Shown here one piece after another: positions 46,900 through 58,286 of a stretch of 64,000 bases of DNA. Below the pieces are notes generated by a model that saw only the letters and a program-made list of their open reading frames with translations, was not told where the DNA came from and made no database searches. The translations under genes were made by a program, and so were the position numbers. The stretch comes from Dryococelus australis (Eukaryota; Arthropoda; Insecta; Phasmatodea; Phasmatidae). The first letter of the stretch is position 1. Every line of letters begins with the position of its first letter. The DNA is taken from NCBI GenBank assembly GCA_029891345.1, contig CM057000.1, positions 131,161,663-131,225,662 on the forward strand, in the 5' to 3' direction.

Positions 46900-48005
46900 T
46901 GTAACGCGCTGGCTCCCATTATGCAATCGTGTACCTGGTTCTGAGTGGGGAGGGGCGGTCCATTTGACCCCCTCCCCCTCCTAGGCAGACCCGCTCGCTG
47001 CCTCGCCGCTATCCTCCCTTGCAGGAGAAGCCGACAAGTGTAGAGGAGGCGCAAGAATATTCTGGGAACTAGGATCCTCGGCGTAACGCAGCGTTTAGAT
47101 AAATTTCTGGGTGATGGCATGGGAACCTATAAATATAAACCTGCAAAATTCGTGTTATCATTTGGAGACAAAATAGACTTCAAACTCATATGCGTTTGTA
47201 TTGTTCTCGTCGTTAGACTACAGCTGGTTTGGCACGCCCTGGGCTGCCTTGAACCAATCGGAAGCAAGTAACGACAATATAGTCCAATCATGTCCCACAT
47301 AGTCAAAACGGATTGTGGCTCCTGGATTTTTGCAGAAAACAATAAACAAATTACAAATACGCTAATGCATATAGGGCGGTGAAATCTAGCGTAGTGCCAA
47401 ACAATAACGCGAATTTCGTATGTCTTTGCCTATAAATATTGCAGCGGTTCAACAGCCGGCAGTCTTCGACAGAGGCCATTTGGCTGAGTGTGGGGGCGAA
47501 GTCATGCAGGAGATTGCGAGGCGGCAGTGGACGAGGTGTTAGTGTGTGTGATTGAACGAGAGGGCGTGAAACCTGACGAGGGAAGGCTACTGTGTGTGAA
47601 TGCACCCGGAGAACTCTAGAACACAGCAGACTGGTGAATCTGGACTAAATTAAGTTGGTACTGAAAGAAAATGTGATAAGGATTTTATTGTAACTATTGG
47701 AACTGTCAAACATGGGCATATAATTTGTCAAATAATTGAATAGGTTTTGATACACTGTCTATTTGGACTGGTTTTTTGATTATTTAATTACGTTAATTGC
47801 TTTGAGGAAACGGTAAAATGTATTCATTGAAGTCATTAATTGTAAACAGCAAGCGATATCAATTTACTGTGAGATGTTAAGTGGAGAGAATTTTGTTTGT
47901 AGGTACTGAAAAATAAAGTTAGGAAATTGAAATTAACTCTTTATTATTGCCTCCATCCTTTAAGAACTTGGTTAAGCTCACTGATTTAGAAAGAAAATTG
48001 TAACG
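46900..48005 (+). mobile_element. Solo LTR B with an internal insertion
   Basis: Starts TGTAACGCGCTGG and ends TTGTAACG, flanked by GTAC at 46896-46899 and 48006-48009, a 4-bp target duplication typical of Gypsy-type integration. It aligns with LTR A at both ends (GAATATTCTGGG, CTGGTTTTTTGAT, AATAAAGTTAGGAAATT). About 290 bp (47140-47430) have no counterpart in LTR A and sit between two CCTATAAATAT strings, so it is an insertion or a promoter-region duplication. No internal retrotransposon sequence follows. Confidence 0.85.
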
Positions 48006-49222
48006 GTACAATGACGAAAGTCCATACATGTGGACGTATATAGAAGTCATAATCAAACAGTATTGTACACAAAAAAAAATTAATGGAGCGTCGTAAGCGC
48101 CGTTACGATACCGATATAAGACATGCTCCTGTTAAACATTGGGAGTGAGCGCCACAGCCACAAGTGCTAGCGGATCGCCTCGCCTTCCTTAATGTGGGTT
48201 TATCATTAAAGACTAAAGAATTAAGAATTGTACTTCATTACTCGATAAGCACACGGAAAATGAACAACAAGAAGATTTGCAGTTTATGATTGAATTAGAA
48301 ACTGTTAAGTCGAGCCACTCAGAATCGTGGAAGACGAAAGCAGCCGACATAACCTGGAAATATGGACAAGAGTGAAGATTGTTTACATATATTTAATTAT
48401 TTGTGGTTACTGCTTGTATAAACGTTTTGGAGAACTCGTGATATCTTAAATTAAGAGGATACTGTATCTCGATTAAAATAATTATTTGCATATGATTTCA
48501 CAATACGACATAACCTTAATCCAAGATGTAAATACAGTTTCCCGCCAACAACAAATGTCACTGGTCTCTGATTGGCTACTTCGTCTTGACTTTTAATTAA
48601 GATATCAAATATAACGATATCTTAAGTCACGCCAAGAACGCACACGACCCGTCAAGACCCGCACACGACAGTCATAAACTAATACCCTTGAACACATTGA
48701 TTCACATCTTATGCACACGGCATACTTATTCTGTTAAGTAAGTCGTAAACCCACCTTGAGATGTCTGCGTATAGGTCGCCGGCACGGCCCACCTGACGGC
48801 AGCTGATGTTAGTGACGGCCCAGCTGTAAACTAACTGTTACGATAACATCCAGGACGCTTTAGCAAACACGCAACTGATTATAAGGAGACTAATGTTTTT
48901 AGCGCGGCATTCAGTCCGAGGCAGTCTGCGCGCGCAACTACCCCCTCCCATGCCGGACGCACCATGCGCAGCGTAAAATCACCCACCAGCAGTATTGGCG
49001 CTAACTTTGTACCGCTTATCGAGAAATAAAAAATTATATATATATATATATATATAAACTAAATAATTTTACAATGAAAATAAATTATTAAAATTCAAAA
49101 CAAAGGAAAAAATATAAAAACTACAATAAAATTACGTTTTCAGAATTTATGGCCGGTTTTAGTATTAAGATTTACTTACACTTTATGCCCTTCGGGAGGC
49201 CGATGTAGGTACATCAACTATT
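48006..49222. other. No supported gene
   Basis: A short TA run at 49034. AAGTCACGCCAAGAACGCAC and CGTCAAGACCCGCACACGAC give a small GC-rich repeat near 48630. No ORF of 60 codons occurs. Confidence 0.45.
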
Positions 49223-49545
49223 AGCTGTTCACGGTAAAGTGTGCACTTTTTTGAAAGCACCTTTTACTATTAGTGATTCAGTCTAAGGATCAAGATTTTT
49301 TTTATAGCAACAGGCTTCCATAGACTTCATCTAATAATTACTTTTCTCATTAAGAATAATAGTCAATAAATACTTTTCGTTTTTTAGCGTCAGGAGTTAA
49401 CTTCCTAGTCCGGTGGAATATACACATTGCGTGTGTTACTTATATGACAATATTTAATTTAACAACTTGGTTACAGGATTTAAAAAATGGCCGAATGATA
49501 TAAGTAACAAGGCCCTCAAAAGTATTGACTTTACGGTGAACAGCC
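49223..49545 (-). mobile_element. Short-form MITE, copy S6 (expanded)
   Basis: AGCTGTTCACGGTAAAGTGT at the left and GACTTTACGGTGAACAGCC at the right. The interior is short-form but 323 bp, so ~90 bp have been added near the left end. Confidence 0.8.
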
Positions 49546-49870
49546 TATACACGAAATGTTTCGTGAACCGACCTTAAGCTGTATGAACGTTTGCGAGCAG
49601 TCCTCACAGTTGATCGACTCAGTTATTTAGCGATGCGTAATAGAGGGCGTGGGGGGAAGGATACACTATTCTATTCTTTTTTTTTTTATTTTCCCGTCGC
49701 TAGCAAAAAAAAAGGCGCGGACGCTTTAGGACAGACGTGAGAACGTGTGAACACGAGCTTGTCGGAAATGGGCGATAATACGGGCGGAAATGGGGAGGAA
49801 GGACTTCTCACATGACCAGGCGTACATTCCCGCGCTCACTCAACTCATGCTGCTGCCTATTCTATATATA
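49546..49870. other. No supported gene
   Basis: Spacer between two MITEs with an A/T homopolymer patch at 49676-49712. Confidence 0.4.
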
Positions 49871-50220
49871 GGCTGTTCACGGTTAAATGAGTACTTTTGA
49901 AAGCCCTGCTTAAGATCTGCTTGTACGCACGTTGCGCATTCCTCCTCATGTAAAATTGACATTGCTTGGGCCTCTTCACTATATTTATGCGTCGGTCAAG
50001 TGAAACTGTGGAATTATTAGAAAAGTAAATACTTTAGAAATCTGCTCAATCCTATACTTAGGCGCATTAAGACGTTAAGATATGGTACTATTGCCCATTC
50101 ATCATTACCAACTTTACTGATCGCATGTCACTCAGTGCGCCCGTTAAAATACATGCAGGTAGGAGCAGTGACTTTTTTCTAAGGTTGATTTCAAAAGTGC
50201 TCACTTTATCGTGAACAGCC
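49871..50220 (+). mobile_element. Long-form MITE, copy L5 (internal deletion)
   Basis: 350 bp. GGCTGTTCACGGTTAAATGA at the left and CACTTTATCGTGAACAGCC at the right. About 65 bp around the GTTACCTAACACTTTTTATT region are missing. Confidence 0.9.
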
Positions 50221-50507
50221 TTTACATATATTTGACACATACCATCAACTACTATCGAGACTAAAGATTATAATAAAGAGAAAAAAAACTTTGTTTTATA
50301 TCATTTAAAACTTTCATAGCTATATTTCCGAAGAAAAAAAGATGTCAGTTTTGTAATTAACGCAAAACATAGTTAACCCCCCCCCCCCTTTTTTTTAGCA
50401 TAACTCATGCTACGAATAACACACTGAGGTCAAACTCAGTACCTACAAAGGTAAATAGACTGAGCACACAAATCTTTACGCCCGTTTACAATGCACGGAT
50501 ACGTATA

Positions 50508-50897
50508 GGCCGTTCACAGTAAACTGAGCACTTTCGAAATCCCTGCTTTAGATCTACTTGTGTGAACATTGCGTATTCTTCCGCTATTTGTACAATTAAT
50601 ATTGCCATGGGTTTGATTTCTTTGTTCGTGCGTCGGTCAAGCGAAACTGTAGGGGTAATAGGAATGGGAATATTTCTCAAATTTAATCATTTTTACACAT
50701 ATATACATTAAAAATATAAAAAGCAAAGGAAACAATATCAATATGCACAAATGTTTGCCTAACTCTTTTACTTAATCATTAAAACATGGAACTACTTTCA
50801 CTTACGTCTTTGCGTGAATGTTAAGATGTACGCAGGTAGGGGCAGTGACATTTTTTGAGAATTTGATTTCAAAAGTTCTCCCTTTTCCACGAACAGG
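50508..50897 (+). mobile_element. Long-form MITE, copy L6
   Basis: GGCCGTTCACAGTAAACTGA at the left and a degraded right end (CCTTTTCCACGAACAGG). The minus-strand ORF across it is not a gene. Confidence 0.85.
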
Positions 50898-50922
50898 CAG
50901 GTTATAAGGCTATAAGAAAACG

Positions 50923-51173
50923 GACTCGGAAACGCAAACGGATCGAGCGAACAACTTGAGATGAATTTTACCAATTTTACAATACGAAGAAACGTTCAAT
51001 CTTGCAACTCGCGAAATCAAAAATTCCCAGCTGTTGCAAATTTCTGGTGAAGGTTTAATAACATACGCATTTCATTTTGTATATTTTTACAGTGTTCAGC
51101 ACAGCGTAAATATTACTGCCAAACAACGTACACTTGTTTATTAAAACAAAAATGCTAATAGTAGTAGGAACGA
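50923..51173 (+). repeat. ~250-bp dispersed repeat, copy 2
   Basis: Collinear with 11256-11515. It follows MITE L6 by 25 bp. Confidence 0.75.
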
Positions 51174-51179
51174 GGGTGT

Positions 51180-51660
51180 TTCACATCACTTTTGATTAAT
51201 CGGATTACCAAATTGATATCCAATAGATTGATAGGATTAATACTTAATCCGATAAAAAAATTTGCTCATCTTTATCCGATAGAATAATTTCGATTGATTG
51301 ATCCATATAATTTAATTTATTTATTAATTTTTTAAATTTTGGTGTGAATTTCGTGTGAATTGATAAGTGTATAGTTTGGTGTAAGAGTGTGCTAATGTTA
51401 TTTATTTTTTTGGAGAGCACTGTAGTACGTTTTCGCTCTCTCAGGTCTGGCGGAATACTGAGGTGTGATGTGTTGGCAAAGAGGTGTGTGTGTGTATGTG
51501 TGTGTGTTGATATTGGTACAAGAGTGAACTAAGGGTCTTAATTTTTCCTATTTTTAGGTGTGAGCGTACTGGTAAGTCCTCACCTTCGGAGGTCTGGTGT
51601 TTTACTGAGTAGTGATGTGTTGGGGAAGTGGTGTATATAGGTATTGTGAAATATTAATTT
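51180..51660 (+). repeat. Dispersed repeat with ~170-bp internal period
   Basis: TTTGGTGTAAGAGTGTGCTA...GAGGTGTGATGTGTTGG is followed by a second diverged version (ATTGGTACAAGAGTGAACTA...GTAGTGATGTGTTGG). The upstream ATTAATCGGAT words match 10500-10600 inverted. Confidence 0.55.
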
Positions 51661-54600
51661 TCAATGGTATTCTGTTCCTTTCCATCTGGCAGGTTACTGG
51701 GGGGTAAGACCCGTCTGCTTTGACCGCTGTCTGACAGCCGATAGAGGTTATGATGTGTTCAATGAGATTATTAGTAAATACGTAATTAATAAAATGAAAA
51801 GAGATGTGAATACGATTTCCTATATGCTAGCAATATAATTTAAATGAAGGACTCATCGAATCGCAAATACAAATTTCAAATGAATTACGGACCCTAGCTA
51901 TCCTGGTGTCCTAAATAAATCAAGTAACGAGTTACAGCTACAATTTCCCTATCACTATATAGTTTAAGACAGAATAAATTACACGACTTGAATTAAACTG
52001 CACTGTTCTTAAACACATTAACAACAGATTTGAAAACACGTACCTTACGATGTTAAATGATTTTAATATATTTCTGTTCGATTGGGAGGTTGCTGTAGGA
52101 ATGACTCCAGTGTAGGATTTGCGGCGACTTATAAGCTGTATGTCGGGAGAGATGTTGATCATAGGCCGTCTGGCAGGCGATGAGCTCTAGAACACAAAAA
52201 GTCGGAAAAATTTCGGCGATATGAAATGGGTTAGGAAATATCTATTGAAAATAAAGTTAAATATGATTTAAGTCCAAATACACTACTACATGACTAGACA
52301 AATGGATAAAAATTATGTTTATGATGCAAGTACTAGATGAAACAAATATTTCCCTACAAAATAAATGACAGACGAATTACAGTCATCTCAGCCTATTTCC
52401 ACATAAAAAATAAAACTTGCTTACCAGTCCCCAGCAATCGTGATGTAATATCCTAACTTAATGTCCAAGATGGAAGCAAACAATTTGATTTAAAGCATAC
52501 ATTTGAAATTCGCAAACTTACTAACGAAGTGATACAAAGTAATTAACAAAGACAAAAAGGTATCCTATTTCCCTACCAAGCTGGGTGTTATAAATTAACG
52601 ACGTCCAATTTAAACACCTCATCAATTCTCAAAACCGAAATGCAGAGGCAAATAGTCGACTAGCACATAAATCTACTTATTGAAATACTTTGCAAATCAA
52701 TAAAAATGCCCTGTTTACGAATTCACCAGTTTATATAAAGCCTAACGAAATATGAAGAACTCCCAAAAAATATTACATCTAACACAGAAAATGTATCACA
52801 TGAAATTTTAAACTACATAACAAGAAATTAAATAAATAAATATCTGCCATTTAAACAGCTCCACTCAACACAAAATGTTTCAAATGAAAGAAATTTAACC
52901 AAGGACAAAGATTTACCACATTCCAAGTGTGAAATTATTAACTCATAAACGACATATCTAAAAATGCAGTTTATCGAACCGAGTAATCTAAAAAAATACT
53001 TCCATCAGAAACCTATAGCAGTGCGTAGATGTTCAAACTTACTAACAAAGTGATACAAAGTAATTAAATTTTAACCAAAACATGATAGCATACGAGACAA
53101 ACACGCACATTTACCCACATCTACCTTGGCTCTCAAATATAAAAGGAAAAGATTGGAATGAAATTAAAAAATTGAAACAAACATAAATAACGAAAAACTT
53201 ACCCCAGTGCAATGTTTAAATTATTGACATACAATTTCAATTCTCTTGGGAAAATAAATAACACACTTTCCTGGCGTGAGAATACTTGCCGAAAATAAAT
53301 TACTTTTAACACACAGTTTGTTTAACACACGCAAGATCAGTTTCGGAAATTCACATTTAAAAATCCTAGCACAATGATGAATTGCAAGGATTATTTTTTT
53401 TTTTAAGTAGATGCATGCAAACTTTAAAATGAAGGAAACTAATTGCACACTATTCATATGCATTGCGAATTATACCTACAACAAAATGTTTCACGTGAAA
53501 AATAATCATGTAAATGTCTTAACGGAAACAAAGTTTATTGTTCCAAATAATTTTAACACAGTTCTCGTCGAAAATTTATCGCAAGAAAAGTTAAGTGAAT
53601 CCCGCAGTTAACATTCATAGAGGAATTCAACGTAATTTTATTTTCCGATATTATTAGCGAAGGTATTTTGCACTGTATTTTACAAATAATAGGAGAGAGA
53701 TTTGAAGCCTGGCTAGATAATTGAAGAACGTGTTTACCGAGAATCGCGATTAACAGTTAGGCGTACGGTAGGTCTAGGTTGGCTGATACAGAAGTCCTGA
53801 TACCCTCCAACATCGCATGGGATGCCGTCAGATTGCCAAATGCGAGCGGTGAAGTGGAAGATCCTAACAGTGGAGCTCTGCCTTCCATTCAAGTCAAGGG
53901 TTGTCGAGAAACTAAAATGGCGACTACGGACAGCGGTTGGAAGAAGCTCTGCTCTGCCCAGCAGTTGGAAGGTACCACTATGTGTCCCCTCCCTCCCTAC
54001 ACCTAGTCTAGAAGCATTTGTTTGTCCAGCTCGAGGACTTCTTGTCTGCCCCCCACCCCTCTCGCCGGGAATTTTGGGCTCTCCCAGAGCATTGACCTGT
54101 CCACAAAAATTGTTTGCCATACTCTCCGACCCCATACACTGGCTTGTTAGAGTATTTGCTTCCAGCAAAATAGAATTTCACAAGCCCCACTGAAAAGATT
54201 ATTTTATCAATAGTAAGAAATGTGTTCCAAAAGTCTTTAATTCACAATATTCAATGAAAATATATGCAGTTTCGGAGAAATTTATACATTTAATAGAGTA
54301 ACTTAGAAAAAAATTTTAAGTTTAAATTTTATCACATTTCCAGCGAACTTCAAATAAATTTTAAAACCCCACAGCAATCAAATTATAGGAAAGTAACCCA
54401 GGAAACTACAACTAAGTATAATTTCATGGAAGAGATATATTCTCTAAATAAATATAAAGATTTTTTTTTCAAAGAATGTCGGTTTCAAAACATATAAGTC
54501 GATTTACTAAAATATACGCAACACACAACTCAAAGATTTAAGTAGGTAAAAAGTACATATTCAAAATGTAAAATAATTGTTCATAGCAAAGAAAAAACTT

Positions 54601-54889
54601 ATTTTGCATTTAGAATTTCTTTACGAGAATAAAGTTCCCATACAAGATTTTTTTATATCCTGTCTAACAAATATAGCAAAAATGTGTATAGGTTAACAAA
54701 TGGTAACTATTATTTAATTAAAAATACTACTTTTCGATGTAATATTAATGAAATATCACGAATCCAACCTGAAATGACTTCTTTGAGAGGTTGAATATGT
54801 CAAATTCAACATTATTTCAACATATTTTCTAAAACCCCCAAATGTAAGCAAATTTAATGGAAAACGGTGGTCATTTTGTATTCGAATAC
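51661..54889. other. AT-rich, no supported gene; local duplication
   Basis: CAAACTTACTAACAAAGTGA plus TACAAAGTAATTAA occurs at 52512 and 53034, a local duplication. A GC-rich island at 53780-54110 has ORFs on both strands (minus 53734-54168, plus 53822-54193). Neither shows a motif, so I do not call a gene. Confidence 0.45.
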
Positions 54890-54924
54890 TATATAAGAAG
54901 GAATAAATATTTTGTTTTTCAGTG
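54890..54924 (+). promoter_or_regulatory. TATA box and Initiator
   Basis: TATATAAG starts at 54890, and an Initiator-like TCAGTG has its A (+1) at 54921, 31 bp downstream. This is the usual arthropod core-promoter spacing. It precedes the decayed gene cluster at 55.1-58.7 kb. Inferred from sequence only. Confidence 0.55.
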
Positions 54925-54952
54925 TTAGTCATCAGCTGCCAAGGTCACATTG

Positions 54953-54980
54953 TGTGCATGCATGTATGCATGCATGTGCA
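54953..54980. repeat. GCATGCAT short repeat
   Basis: TGCATGCATGTATGCATGCA: a palindromic run of GCAT words just downstream of the promoter. Confidence 0.85.
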
Positions 54981-55030
54981 TTGTATTAGCAATCTACAGT
55001 ACTGAGACTTAGGCATCTGCATTATATCTC

Positions 55031-55220
55031 AGAACAACACCAGGCATCCACAATATTTAGAACAACACCAGGTAGCCACCACGTCTAGAACGATGCCAGG
55101 TGCCCACAGCATCCAGAACGACGCAGGCGCCCGCACCACCGAGAGCTACGTTAAGCATCCACATCGAGAATGTCAGGGTCCACAACAGCTTTCAGAGTTA
55201 CATCAATCATCTATAAGGAT
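55031..55220 (+). repeat. 28-bp minisatellite running into an ORF start
   Basis: Units begin AGAACAACACCAGGCATCCA and start at 55031, 55059, 55087, 55115, 55142, 55167 and 55194, so the first four are 28 bp apart and the later ones 25-27. The ATG at 55170 lies in the sixth unit. The period is not a multiple of three. Confidence 0.85.
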
Positions 55221-55539
55221 TACTTGTCTCTGTGGCATCTCGTAACAGGTATAATGCACAAAGTTCATTGCTGTGATAACTGTGATGAGTGTGTAGACAT
55301 ATGCAATGCGATTCTAGCTTATGGAAAGGCGAAAACGTTATTGAGTTTAGACTGTTCTCAATTTGGGGTGCTGCTTAAAGAATTTGTCATCACTTTGCAT
55401 CCCATGAAATAATATTTGTCTATCCATTCCTCCCTGATCATTTAAGAGGAGATGAGGATATTGTGTCTTATCTTCCATGTGAATACTGTCCATATGGCAT
55501 GCCAGCTTTCGTTAATGATGTCAAAAAACAACACATGTA
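55155..55539 (+). pseudogene. Cysteine-rich protein gene, frameshifted, unrecognised
   Basis: From ATG 55170 the frame encodes about 80 residues with a CCDNCDECVDIC cluster and ends at 55412. Near 55400 a second frame takes over without a gap and reads HEIIFVYPFLPDHLRGDEDI, then PCEYC and MPAFVNDV, to a stop at 55537. I read this as one gene split by a single frameshift. The CxxC pairs suggest a metal-binding fold. No family is recognised. It is the first gene after the TATA-Initiator pair at 54890, and its start lies in the 28-bp repeat. Confidence 0.5.
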
Positions 55540-55719
55540 GAGGAATTGTATGTCGCGAATGTTAGAACAGCTAATATAAGCTAGGATTATCCCAATTGTA
55601 GTAATGGATGATTCCAGGGTTGATGAAGTGGATTCCGAGATCTTGTAAAAATGTTTGGATATTTCTGTAAATATTGTATAAATTGAGAAATTGAGAGTGA
55701 AAAGAATAAATAACCTAAT

Positions 55720-56158
55720 AATGATGAGCTATGCACAAGGATTCGAAATTTATCAAGACAAATCTTTAGTAATTAAAGAACTTGCTATTACATATACGAC
55801 TAATGCTAATCACACAAATGTATTAAATTTTAAATCCCCCATGCCTTGTTTTGTTTTAAATCCAAAAATCAAAATGATGTTTCGTGATCAAACTTACAAA
55901 ATACACAATTTAAAATGGGACTCTTGTGATATAGCTTACAAAGAACGTTTCCAGTATGTGAATGGTGCGCTCCTCGAAGACTATGCCATATAGTACTTGG
56001 AAAAATGCAGAAGGAAATTTTAAAAAGTTTAACCAATGTACAAGTTGTAAACATCAGAAGATACAGTGACTGTTCGAGTATTAATCCGATAGTAAAATGC
56101 TATAACACTGATGACTGTGAGAAAAAATGTTTTGTACATAATGCAGAAGTGAATGTTT
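55720..56158 (+). pseudogene. Decayed 'QGF...VIKELA' protein gene
   Basis: The frame from 55691 to 55993 reads AQGFEI, then SLVIKELAITY, VLNFKSPMP, RDQTYKIHNLKWDS and LLEDYAI. From 55996 another frame continues with GKMQKEILKSL and VQVVNI, then a Cys-rich tail (CYNTDDCEKKC) to the stop at 56158. The order of a QGF motif, a VKE-A strand, an F-K-P segment, an N-L-W segment and a Cys/His tail resembles a group of uncharacterised insect proteins I recall. I cannot verify that here. The early strand pattern would fit an RNase H-like fold, which is speculation. At least one frameshift breaks it. Confidence 0.45.
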
Positions 56159-56254
56159 AAGAGAGTATTTATATCAACATCCTACCTACATGTAAAGATA
56201 ATAATTTAGAAAAAATGTTTTGTTATAGGTTTATACCTGTGTAAGACATTGAAA

Positions 56255-56720
56255 ATGGAGACATTCAACCCAGAGCAGATGTACAAGAGTGTTACTCCAG
56301 GCTACAAGAAAGTGTGGTTCAAGTCTCTAAACAACATGTACTTCCAATTCCAGATGTGAAACACAGATGAACACTGGAACTATTCACAAAGTTTCGAAGG
56401 AAAGATGTATAAAGAACGAGTATTGAGTTATGAGCAACATGGCTGCTCGGATTTTACATGCGACCCAACAGCGACCTGCCTTGTTCTTCTGGGGATCTAT
56501 TTTTAAAACTGTAAGTGAAGAAATAACCAAGCAACCAGGATTTAAACAAATAAGATCAAAATTAAGTAGAGAGTTCTATGGCAGCCTACCTTGTGGACTG
56601 AAACATGTAATAACAAACAACACATCACACAAATGAAAGGTAGTAGGCATATTAAAATGTCGCCTTAAGGAATGTGGGACTGTGAAGTATTGCAGAGTAA
56701 CATTTGGGTCTGTAAATTCG
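56255..56720 (+). pseudogene. Tandem family module 1, broken
   Basis: ATG 56255 opens METFNPEQMYKSVTPGYKKV then WFK, followed by FQFQM and a TGA where the other modules have Cys. Then come YSQSFEGKMYKERV and a Cys pair. Near 56590 another frame gives PTLWTETCNN and, after a further stop, GMWDCEV. The same head and tail motifs recur in modules 2 and 3. I do not recognise the family. The conserved order (F-x-P, Y, PGY-basic-basic-V-aromatic-F, Q-x-CN, then W-x-E-x-x-N) shows it was one protein of roughly 130-150 residues. Confidence 0.5.
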
Positions 56721-56816
56721 ATTTAACCAATCTTTCGTTAAACAAGTAGACTTATCCCAAACTGGAAGAAAATCAAACTATAAAAAAAGAAAGACCAGTA
56801 CACCAGAGCTTCAGTT

Positions 56817-57210
56817 ATGATGGAGAAGTTTTACCCATCACTTCATTACACTAGTCTTACTCCATGATACAGACGAGTGTGGTTTAGAATTGAAGAAGAA
56901 GATAGTCCACTATAGATTCAGATGTGTAACAGAGAAGATTGTCATTTCTCGTTAATCAGTCCTGATTATACCGACATTACGTTACCGTGCAGTGAGAACC
57001 AAAGCATTTAAAGCTCAAGCAGCACACATCACGAAACATACGTCATTCAAGAAAATTAAATGTATCATGCAGAAGGAAAGTTGTTGTTCTATTCCCACAG
57101 TATGGAGTGAACAATATAACAAGAAACATTTTACGTACATAGGAAACCAAAAATTAACTACTTCCTGTGGCATGTGGAACTGTAAAGTGTGGATAAGTAA
57201 GAACACTTAA
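56817..57210 (+). pseudogene. Tandem family module 2, broken
   Basis: ATG 56817 opens MMEKFYPSLHYTSLTP, a TGA where a Gly is expected, YRRVWFRI, a TAG, then IQMCNREDCHF and LPCSENQSI to a stop at 57010. The frame from 56992 to 57210 gives the tail CIMQKESCCSIP, TVWSEQYNKKHF and SCGMWNCKVW. Head and tail are thus in different frames. It starts 562 bp after module 1. Unrecognised family. Confidence 0.5.
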
Positions 57211-57263
57211 ATGATGCCCCAACAGCTATATAGAGGAGATTGTTTAGTATTAAATTGCCAGTC

Positions 57264-57708
57264 ATGGTTAGCATCTTCAAGCCTACAGACGTATACAAGG
57301 TCCTGCAAATAGGATACAGAAGAGTTTTCTTTAAGCTGAATGGTGGTATTTTACAAGTTCAAGTATGCAACTATATAGAACTTTGGTGCTAGACTTTCGA
57401 TAACAGCCTCAGCATTCGCTTCCATGAAGGCATAGCATGCAAAGATTGTGCTGTGGTATCTCCACCCCGACAGTGAACTGCCATGTACATTAGAAGATCT
57501 GATGATAGCCAGCCATACCGAGGAGCTTGAAGAGGAATGGGGAAACGGACTAATCGCCTATCAACTTACCAGACCTCACCAAGGAATCATCATCAGATGG
57601 AAGGAGACTTGCAATGGAGACATACACAACTTTATTTTCGAACAAGGAGGTTTAGTATTCCCATCAATATGTAACATATATGCATGTGAAGTGGCTAATT
57701 CAGAATAA
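57264..57708 (+). pseudogene. Tandem family module 3, broken
   Basis: ATG 57264 opens MVSIFKPTDVYKVLQIGYRR then VFFKL, with QVQVCN further on. A TAG follows and then RFHEGIACKDC. The frame 57448-57708 carries an acidic part (EELEEEWGN) and the tail RWKETCNGDIHNF with YACEV. It starts 447 bp after module 2. It is the longest open piece of the family and the best query for a search. Confidence 0.5.
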
Positions 57709-57797
57709 TGTTATCGCCAATTTGCAAGTATGCATTTAGTGAAAAAGGTTTGTGTTATGTAGCCTATAGCATAGCATATTCACATGTTTTTAATTAA

Positions 57798-58145
57798 ATG
57801 TGTGAGTCAGACATTCATTTTAAGTGTACATACTGGTCTGAATCTTTGTCAGCACATAATAAGCCATGTAGTTTTGATTCCATTTTAACTAACTGACACA
57901 GTTCGAATTGTTTTGTAAATCACTATAGATCATACAGAGTAGATCGAAATCTTAAGCTTAAGGCCGAGCATGTCGTAACAACATTTTGTGAGGAAGAACA
58001 GTGTTTTAACCATCTTATCTATACAGGAGATAATGTTTTGCCATATCAGTATTTCGAACAATGTGATAATGATATTCATATTTTATTTTATCATCGCGAA
58101 ATGTTTGGTTACATATTGTGTACTGGGTGTGATTCTTCTAAATGA
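57798..58145 (+). pseudogene. Cysteine-rich protein gene with one in-frame stop
   Basis: One frame runs 116 codons from ATG 57798 to the TGA at 58143, broken only by a TGA after 32 codons. It reads MCESDIHFKCTYW at the start, then NHYRSYRVDRN, CEEEQCFNHLIYTG, FEQCDND and FGYILCTGC. Four to five Cys pairs suggest zinc binding. It has no shared head motif, so it may be a separate gene or a tail of the tandem family. Unrecognised. Confidence 0.45.
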
Positions 58146-58286
58146 TATGTACACCAAGCAATAAAATTAGCAAAAATAAAGTATAGTCCACAATCACTGT
58201 TTAACTTTAAATGTTAGAAAATGATTTTTTCCAATATACATACATTGTTCCGTACTAATTGTTCTCGGTTGAGTATTGGATCACAG

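Noticed and set aside
53734-54193. 144-codon minus-strand ORF and 123-codon plus-strand ORF
   Set aside because: They overlap each other in a short GC-rich island. No motif, no paralogue and no splice or promoter context favours either.
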